Origin: Pseudomonadota bacterium
Lineage (GTDB): Bacteria > Pseudomonadota > Gammaproteobacteria > Burkholderiales > Rhodocyclaceae
Length of the DNA: 64,000 bases
Assembly: GCA_018241685.1 (NCBI GenBank)
Contig: JAFEDJ010000038.1
Span: forward strand, 1-64,000
Direction: 5' to 3'
The translations under genes were made by a program, and so were the position numbers. Positions 58,792-64,000 of the stretch are shown here, piece after piece (the stretch's first letter is position 1; each line of letters opens with the position of its first letter). The notes below the pieces were generated by a model. It did not search any database, was not told where the DNA came from, and saw nothing but the letters and a program-made list of their open reading frames with translations.

Positions 58792-59987
58792 GCCTGATCA
58801 ACAAGATGCTGACGGATCTCGATTCGAGATTCGCCACCGCCGGGGAACAGGGACAGGCGCAGAAGATCAATCCGGCCCACCCGCGCAAGGGAAAGCCGCG
58901 TTCGCTGCGCCTTCTCGTGTTGCTGACCGGAGCGATAGGCGCAGGCGCCCTGGCCTGGAGCCAATACTCCCGGCTCATGTCCGCACAGCCCCCCGCCCCG
59001 TCGCTCGCGGCGGCCCCTGCAGTGGCGCCAGCCCCTGCCCCTGCTGCCCTGCCCCCCGCTGGCGCAACTGGCATGGCTGGCCCGACAGCCACGCCGCCGG
59101 CACCTGCCGTCGCCAGCGAGCCCACGCCAACACCAACGCCGCCGCCCGCCCCCATGCAGGCGGCCGCAGCGCCTGCTCCCGTGGTGGAGACTGTCCAGGC
59201 ACCGGCAACCCACGCGGCGCCCTTGCCAGGCGCGCGCCTGGCGGACGACCACGCCGCCGCGAAACCGGCCCCCCTCGCCAGGACGTCCGGCAATGACGAC
59301 AAGAACGTGCAGGACGCCCCGGCACAGGCGCAACGCCAACGCAATGCCGATGCCCGATCGGCCGACGGACTGCCGTCGCCATTCAAGGTCGTGAGCCCGA
59401 AGCAGCGATCCGCCAATCTCTATCGGCAGGCCATCGAGTCCATCCAGCAGTCGCGCACGGCGGAAGCCCAGCAAGCCCTGCGGCAGTCGCTGGCCGCCGA
59501 CTCCAGCAACGACGACGCACGGCTGCTGCTGGCGGAACTGCTAGCCAATGGCGGCAGCAACGGGGAAGCGATCACCTTGTTGCGTGCGGGACTGGACGGC
59601 GCCTCCGGCCAGCGAGCGGGGTCCAGCGGCCTGGCGATGGCCTTGGCACGCCTGCAGGTCGCCGACGGCGCCAGGACAGAGGCGCTGGCAACGCTGGAGC
59701 ACGGCCTCGCCGGCGCAGCCGACGACGCCGAATACCATGCATTTCTGGCCGCCCTGCTGCAGGGCCAGGGACGCCATGCCGAAGCAGCGCAGCACTACAT
59801 CACCGCCCTGCGCAGCGATCCCGCGATGCCCAACTGGCTCGTCGGCGTCGGCATCTCGCTGCAGGCGGAAAACAAGTTGAGCGATGCCAGGGAAGCCTTC
59901 CAGCGCGCGATCGACACGGAAGAGCTCAGCCCGGAAGTGGCCCAGTTCGCCAACGAACGCCTGCAACAGCTGCGCCGGGTGCGCTGA
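58788..59987 (+). CDS. mshN: MshN-like TPR protein
   Basis: This 399-residue protein starts MSLINKMLTDLDSRFATAGE, the MshN cytoplasmic motif, with an ATGA overlap with mshM. A membrane helix (about residues 38-56) is followed by a 100-residue Pro/Ala-rich linker and a C-terminal set of TPR-like helices (QQALRQSLAADSSNDDARLL, AAQHYITALRSDPAMPNWLV). It is the last gene of the pilus locus. Confidence 0.88.
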   Translation: MSLINKMLTDLDSRFATAGEQGQAQKINPAHPRKGKPRSLRLLVLLTGAIGAGALAWSQYSRLMSAQPPAPSLAAAPAVAPAPAPAALPPAGATGMAGPTATPPAPAVASEPTPTPTPPPAPMQAAAAPAPVVETVQAPATHAAPLPGARLADDHAAAKPAPLARTSGNDDKNVQDAPAQAQRQRNADARSADGLPSPFKVVSPKQRSANLYRQAIESIQQSRTAEAQQALRQSLAADSSNDDARLLLAELLANGGSNGEAITLLRAGLDGASGQRAGSSGLAMALARLQVADGARTEALATLEHGLAGAADDAEYHAFLAALLQGQGRHAEAAQHYITALRSDPAMPNWLVGVGISLQAENKLSDAREAFQRAIDTEELSPEVAQFANERLQQLRRVR

Positions 59988-60072
59988 ACCCGTCCGCACC
60001 CATCCCCCTCCGATGCTCGACGACGGGTCTCAGCTGCTTGTCGTCAGCCGTGCGCCGAAACCGCACCGCCTT

Positions 60073-60124
60073 CCGATTCGCCATTGGCATGTTCATTGCA
60101 CTGATTTCGAGTATCTGAAATCGG
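60073..60124 (+). repeat. Flanking hairpin element, copy B (right of pilus locus)
   Basis: Second copy of the 52-bp element at 44678-44729 (43 of 52 identical). The terminal stem CCGATT/AATCGG keeps base pairing through a compensatory change. The 3' arm includes the first two bases of GGAGG (60123-60127), the ribosome binding site of the gene starting at 60134, so the stem would hide part of that site. Confidence 0.7.
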
Positions 60125-60133
60125 AGGCGCATC

Positions 60134-60775
60134 ATGATCATCCAGGCCACATCACGCCTTGGTTATACGGCAGAAATGTTTCGGACCACGTCGCCCCGGC
60201 CGATCCCGACCGTTTCTTCGGCAAATACTGCCGATACCGTCCGCATTTCCCAGGCCGCGCGGGATGCGCTTGCCGCCTCCGCCTCCTCCACCGCCAGCCA
60301 TGACGATGGGGGCGTCGCAGCCCGGCTGGCAGAGATCAGGGCCCGGGGCCCGATCAACCGATCGCAGGAAGATCAGGAATACCTGCTCACCAACGACAAG
60401 CGGCTCGCCGGGATCATCGCCCAGGGCAAGTCGCCCGACGAGCTGAGCGCCGACGATCTCGATTACATGCAAAAGGCCACCGGGCTCGTCAATACCATGG
60501 CGAATCTCAGCCCGGCCGAAAAGGCGCTGTACGACAAGGCCGTGGCAAGCGGCAACAAGGCTGCTGCCGCTGGCATCGGCCAGATCGCCATGACCCGGAT
60601 GATGGGACACACGGCGGGCGGCGCCAGCGGCGCGACCTACGATCCGCTCGACACGACCATTACGGCGGCCAACATCGAGAAATACTTCAGCCACAGCATC
60701 GTCGACCCCAGCGGCAAGACCGCCTCCAATTTCCAGGCCTTGATCCGGTTCCTGCACGACACCCCATCGGCTTGA
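60134..60775 (+). CDS. Hypothetical protein with ISQAAR-type N-terminus
   Basis: This 213-residue protein has a disordered N-terminal third with DTVRISQAARDALAAS, a motif shared by many uncharacterised betaproteobacterial proteins and reminiscent of flagellar regulators. The middle is helical and charged (SPDELSADDLDYMQKATGLV). There is no signal peptide. GGAGG 6 nt before the ATG is strong, and it lies directly after hairpin element B, which may control its translation. Function is unknown. Confidence 0.65.
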   Translation: MIIQATSRLGYTAEMFRTTSPRPIPTVSSANTADTVRISQAARDALAASASSTASHDDGGVAARLAEIRARGPINRSQEDQEYLLTNDKRLAGIIAQGKSPDELSADDLDYMQKATGLVNTMANLSPAEKALYDKAVASGNKAAAAGIGQIAMTRMMGHTAGGASGATYDPLDTTITAANIEKYFSHSIVDPSGKTASNFQALIRFLHDTPSA

Positions 60776-60907
60776 CGCAAGACAGTTGCGACCGCGATGC
60801 CCGGCCCTCCAAAGCCGAGCCGCTCCGCACACGCACTCCACACCACCCGACACGCCCCGAAACCGGTCCGACAATCCCCGGTCCCGTCCCGACTATCCGG
60901 AAGCTCC

Positions 60908-61233
60908 TCACGAGGAGCCCGGCGAGTGTCCTGCCCTGTCCGCGAATCCCTCGCGAGCCCCTCCGGGACAGACCGCCCCTATCCCGCCGATACTCCCGCC
61001 CTGTCCGAAAGCTCCTCGCGAGGCCCCCGGAGCTGCTCGCGAGGAGCTCCGGGATAGGGACCGACTGTCCGGGCGCCCCTCGCGAGGAGCTCCGAGACAG
61101 CCCCGCCCTATCCCCCGCACCCAAGCGAGGGCTTCTGATATAGGACGGACCACCTCGGCGGGGGTCGCGAGGTCCTCCGGGATAGTCGCGAGTACCTCTG
61201 AGGTAGTCGCGAGTACCTCAGAGGTACTCGCGA
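60908..61233. repeat. 21/22-bp-phased TCGCGA palindromic array
   Basis: TCGCGA occurs at 60951, 61016, 61037, 61080, 61165, 61186, 61207 and 61228, with the variant TCACGA at 60908. Spacings are 43, 65, 21, 43, 85, 21, 21 and 21, all near multiples of 21-22. CTATCCC or GGGATAG half-sites lie between the cores. Read as codons on the plus strand, the last units give a heptad (VASTSEV). No gene is supported across 60776-61413 otherwise. Confidence 0.75.
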
Positions 61234-61413
61234 GCCCATGCGACGGAGGGGCGATCACTCCAACCTACATGGACGGGGAACTTGCAACCCATACAGCATC
61301 AACAGTACAGTCATATGGCATTTCATCTGAAGCAACAACCGAAAGTGGGGCTGCTTTGAGCCCTTGCCTCATCCGGCCCCCCGGAACTACACGTCAAGGC
61401 ACGACGAAAACGC

Positions 61414-61908
61414 ATGGGCATCATTACCAGAGAGGCACGTGAAAGCGACGTTCCTGCAATCGCGGAACTCTTCGACCTGTATCGCCAGTTCTATGAGCAA
61501 CCGCCCAACATCACGCTCGCTCAGGCGTTCATCGCCGAGCGCCTCGCCAAGTCCGAGTCCGTGATCCTCGTCGCCGAAAGCGATACGTCAGAGTTGGCGG
61601 GCTTTTGCCAGCTCTACCCGACGTTCTGCTCCGTGGAGGCACAGCCCATCTATGCGCTCTACGATCTCTTCGTGCGGCCATCCGCACGGAAGACCGGCGT
61701 GGGCCGCCTGCTCCTTCAGGCCGCCGAAGCCAAGGCGGCACAAACAGGCAAGGCTCGCATGGACCTCACGACCGCGCGGACAAACAAACCTGCCCAGGCG
61801 CTCTACGAATCACTGGGTTGGATCCGTGATGAAGTCTTCTTCGCCTACAACCGGCGGGTTACGAAACCACGCAACGAAAAGGAAAGAACATGCAGTCCAT
61901 CGGAATAG
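61414..61908 (+). CDS. GNAT-family N-acetyltransferase
   Basis: This 164-residue enzyme has the GNAT fold: IITREARESDVPAIAELFDL at the start, YALYDLFVRPSARKTGVGRL with the acetyl-CoA loop R-K-T-G-V-G-R, and ANKPAQALYESLGWIRDE-like TNKPAQALYESLGWIRDEVF. It is a small-molecule or peptide acetyltransferase of unknown substrate. It is the first clear gene after the palindromic array. Confidence 0.88.
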   Translation: MGIITREARESDVPAIAELFDLYRQFYEQPPNITLAQAFIAERLAKSESVILVAESDTSELAGFCQLYPTFCSVEAQPIYALYDLFVRPSARKTGVGRLLLQAAEAKAAQTGKARMDLTTARTNKPAQALYESLGWIRDEVFFAYNRRVTKPRNEKERTCSPSE

Positions 61909-61987
61909 GACTTCAGCCCTGTTCTTTGCTGCTCACGCCGCGCGTATGGGCAGGCGGGCCGGAAATGTGCGGCTGCAGAGTTGATCC

Positions 61988-62341
61988 ATGAAAAGACGGC
62001 AACCGCTTCCCGAAGCCATCGGCCTGCCCGACCGTCTGCTCGCGGCGGTCCTCGCGCCTCTGTTCTTCAATGTTTCCGTTCTTGTTGTGATGCTCGTCAT
62101 CTTCCGGCATAGCCCCAGTCTGCCAAGACTCCTGCTCAGCGGAGCGGACATTCCGGCAAGCCTGTTCGTCCTGATCCTGGCGCCGGCCCTGACGGGCTTC
62201 CTCGCCGGGACGGACAGGATGGTCAAGCTGCTGGGGCACTGCTTCTACACGCATCTCGAGAGCGGGCAGAACATCATTGCCACCCTCTTCATCTGGCTGG
62301 TGTTGCTCGGGTCGGCCTACGTCGTGTCGCACCTGTATTAA
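61988..62341 (+). CDS. Small inner-membrane hypothetical protein
   Basis: This 117-residue protein has three predicted membrane helices: APLFFNVSVLVVMLVIF, PASLFVLILAPALTGFLAG and ATLFIWLVLLGSAYVV. No family is recognised. It lies 79 bp after the GNAT gene and 36 bp before the YdjM-like gene. Confidence 0.55.
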   Translation: MKRRQPLPEAIGLPDRLLAAVLAPLFFNVSVLVVMLVIFRHSPSLPRLLLSGADIPASLFVLILAPALTGFLAGTDRMVKLLGHCFYTHLESGQNIIATLFIWLVLLGSAYVVSHLY

Positions 62342-62377
62342 CTTCCCAAGCCGCACTCATCCCCTGCACCAGACACC

Positions 62378-62929
62378 ATGCCGACCATCATTTCCCACGC
62401 CGCCGTTCCCCTCGCCATCGGCATCGGGCTCGGTCGCGGCAGGATTCCTTCCCGGCTCCTGCTGGCCGGTGTAGTCGCTGCAATAGCCCCCGACCTGGAC
62501 GTCGTCGCCTTCAAACTCGGCATCGCGTATGCCGAAGCATTCGGGCATCGCGGTGCAAGCCATTCCTTGCTGTTCGCGCTGCTTCTGGCGGCCGGCGCCT
62601 CAGCCGCTGCACCGCTGCTGCGCACATCGGGACGCACATCCTTCTTTTTCATACTGGCGGCTGCAATATCGCATCCGCTGCTGGACATGCTCACCAACGG
62701 TGGCCTCGGCGTGGCGCTGTTCTGGCCGGTTTCGGATGTTCGATACTTCGCGCCGTGGCAGGTCATCGAGGTCTCGCCCCTGTCCTGGCGGCGGGTGTTC
62801 AGTGCTCAAGGACTGGCGGTCATGCGCTCGGAGCTCGCCTGGGTGTGGGCGCCATGTGCGGTGGCGGCAGCGATCGGTGTGCTGATCCGTCGTGACATTC
62901 CGTCTGCCGGTCGGGGAAATCGCGCCTGA
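62378..62929 (+). CDS. YdjM/DUF457-family membrane metal-dependent hydrolase
   Basis: This 183-residue protein has four or five helices and the family metal-site motifs: ISHAAVPLAIG near the start, IAPDLDVVAF, HRGASHSLLFALLL and ISHPLLDMLTNGG, with conserved His and Asp residues in each. E. coli YdjM is SOS-regulated; no LexA box is evident here. The substrate is unknown. Confidence 0.85.
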   Translation: MPTIISHAAVPLAIGIGLGRGRIPSRLLLAGVVAAIAPDLDVVAFKLGIAYAEAFGHRGASHSLLFALLLAAGASAAAPLLRTSGRTSFFFILAAAISHPLLDMLTNGGLGVALFWPVSDVRYFAPWQVIEVSPLSWRRVFSAQGLAVMRSELAWVWAPCAVAAAIGVLIRRDIPSAGRGNRA

Positions 62930-62972
62930 ACGGTAGTCGGTACGCTTGAGATCCGGGAGCGGAGCACCAAAT

Positions 62973-63012
62973 AAAAAACGGCACGGAGCCCCCAAGCACC
63001 CGTGCCGTTTTT
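62973..63012. terminator. Bidirectional terminator
   Basis: AAAAACGGCACG and CGTGCCGTTTTT form a 12-bp stem around a 14-nt loop, between the convergent YdjM-like and PQQ dehydrogenase genes. Confidence 0.9.
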
Positions 63013-63054
63013 CCATCCGCGGCACTGCTTGCGCAGTGCCATGGACTTCGACAA

Positions 63055-64000
63055 TTACTTGCCGTTGTGCAGCTTGAAGACCCACACGGAACCACCCTGC
63101 TCGAGGAAGTTCACGCGACGGGCCACGTCGCCGCCCCACAGGGGAACCGCACCGCCCCAGCCGGAGACGACGGCCACGTACTGCTCGCCGCCTTCTTCCC
63201 AGGTGATCGGGGGGGCCACCACGCCGGAGCCGGTCTGGAAGGACCAGACTTCCTTACCGGTCTTGGCGTCCAGCGCCTTCAGGTAGCCTTCCGGCGTACC
63301 GTAGAAGCTCAGGTTGCCGGCGGTGGTCAGCACGCCGCCCCACAGCGGAGCGAAGTTCTTGTTCTCCCACACGATCTTGCCGGCGACCGGATCGACAGCG
63401 CGCAGCGCGCCGATGTAGTCGTCATGCAGGGCCTTGATGGTGAAGCCCGCGCCCAGGTAGGCCGCGCCACGCTTGTAGGAGACGGGCTCGTTCCAGATGT
63501 CCATGCCCCACTCGTTGGCCGGCACGTAGAACAGGCCGGTCTTCGGGTTGTAGGCCATCTGCATCTGGTTCTTGCCGCCCAGGAAGGACGGGGCCGCGAA
63601 CACGGTCTTGCCCTTCTTGCCGTCTTCGCCGGCGGCCGGGTTGCCCGGACGGTTGTCGTCGTTGTAGATCGGACGGCCGGTGTTCAGGTCGATGCCCTTG
63701 GCCCAGGTGATGTCCTTGACGAACGGGAAGGCGTTGATCAGCTTGCCGTTGGTACGGTCGATGACGAAGAAGAAGCCGTTACGGTCGGCCTTGCCGCCCG
63801 CCTTGATGATCTTGCCGGTCTTCGGATCCTTGTAGTCGAAGGACACGAATTCGTTCACGCCGTCGAAGTCCCAGCCGTCATGCGGGGTGGTCTGGTAGTG
63901 CCAGACGATCTTGCCGGTATCCGGGTTGATGGCCACGGTGGCGGACGAGAACAGGTTGTCGCCGGGGCGCAGGTGGCTGTTCCACGGGGACGGGTTGCCG
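63055..64000 (-). CDS. PQQ-dependent alcohol dehydrogenase, C-terminal part
   Basis: The gene runs off the right edge; at least 315 residues are present, including the C-terminus. [20 protein letters not shown] and [20 protein letters not shown] match the periplasmic quinoprotein ethanol/methanol dehydrogenase beta-propeller. The catalytic Asp is that in WDFDG (codon 63868-63870), and the Asp two residues later (63862-63864) is the position linked to lanthanide binding. Propeller repeats such as [20 protein letters not shown] follow. It uses the PQQ made by pqqABCDE. Codon use is strongly biased, suggesting high expression. Confidence 0.93.
   Translation of the reverse strand, partial: GNPSPWNSHLRPGDNLFSSATVAINPDTGKIVWHYQTTPHDGWDFDGVNEFVSFDYKDPKTGKIIKAGGKADRNGFFFVIDRTNGKLINAFPFVKDITWAKGIDLNTGRPIYNDDNRPGNPAAGEDGKKGKTVFAAPSFLGGKNQMQMAYNPKTGLFYVPANEWGMDIWNEPVSYKRGAAYLGAGFTIKALHDDYIGALRAVDPVAGKIVWENKNFAPLWGGVLTTAGNLSFYGTPEGYLKALDAKTGKEVWSFQTGSGVVAPPITWEEGGEQYVAVVSGWGGAVPLWGGDVARRVNFLEQGGSVWVFKLHNGK

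Noticed and set aside
60908..61233. CRISPR-like array
   Set aside because: The units are short palindromes with degenerate intervening sequence and no unique spacers of uniform length, and no cas gene is nearby.

Overview
The window is chromosomal DNA of a Gram-negative betaproteobacterium, most likely of the Rhodocyclales; the genus is not resolved. This rests on the high G+C, the betaproteobacterial porin, an MSHA-type pilus locus, a PQQ-dependent alcohol dehydrogenase with its cofactor genes, and housekeeping genes (pyrF, thrC, prfC) of proteobacterial type. No rRNA is present; one tRNA gene, tRNA-Pro(GGG), is.

Layout. 1-3.6 kb: an RluA-type pseudouridine synthase and a circularly permuted ATP-grasp/alpha-E gene pair. 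3.6-9.76 kb: a 6.1-kb integrated element of visibly lower G+C in the 3' end of tRNA-Pro(GGG), bounded by 48-bp perfect direct repeats and carrying a P4-type tyrosine integrase, an AlpA-like regulator, an HNH-like protein, two HTH proteins and hypothetical genes. 9.8-14.2 kb: glycosyltransferase, DUF938 methyltransferase, transglutaminase, pyrF. 14.6-18.9 kb: a porin and a TonB-dependent receptor closely resembling PqqU/YncD, the PQQ receptor. 19-24.9 kb: thrC, a polytopic membrane protein, an HPP/CBS membrane protein, a DUF2249 protein, a lipoprotein cytochrome c and prolyl aminopeptidase. 24.97-28.3 kb: pqqABCDE. 28.4-35.2 kb: a lipoprotein, a GNAT protein and a 1849-residue protein joining two alpha/beta-hydrolase domains to a CHAT caspase-like protease and a helical C-terminus. 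35.3-42.9 kb: a tight nine-gene operon (ABC importer, thioredoxin-like protein, two-subunit CoA-transferase, ECHDC3-like crotonase, CoA-binding protein, O-acetylhomoserine sulfhydrylase), probably for an organosulfur compound. 43-44.6 kb: prfC. 45.5-60 kb: a complete MSHA-type type IV pilus locus. 60-63 kb: small genes and a 21-bp-phased palindromic array. 63-64 kb: the 3' part of a PQQ-dependent dehydrogenase whose motif suggests lanthanide use.

How the parts work together. PQQ is a recurring theme: synthesis (pqqABCDE), probable uptake (pqqU-like receptor) and use (dehydrogenase). The same palindromic upstream element lies at nearly the same distance before the pqqU-like gene and before pqqA, suggesting co-regulation. 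The pilus locus is flanked by two related 52-bp hairpin elements with compensatory base changes, the right one overlapping the ribosome binding site of a small gene. The least described items are the CHAT/hydrolase giant, the organosulfur operon, the flanking hairpin elements with the 21-bp array, and the shared PQQ operator.
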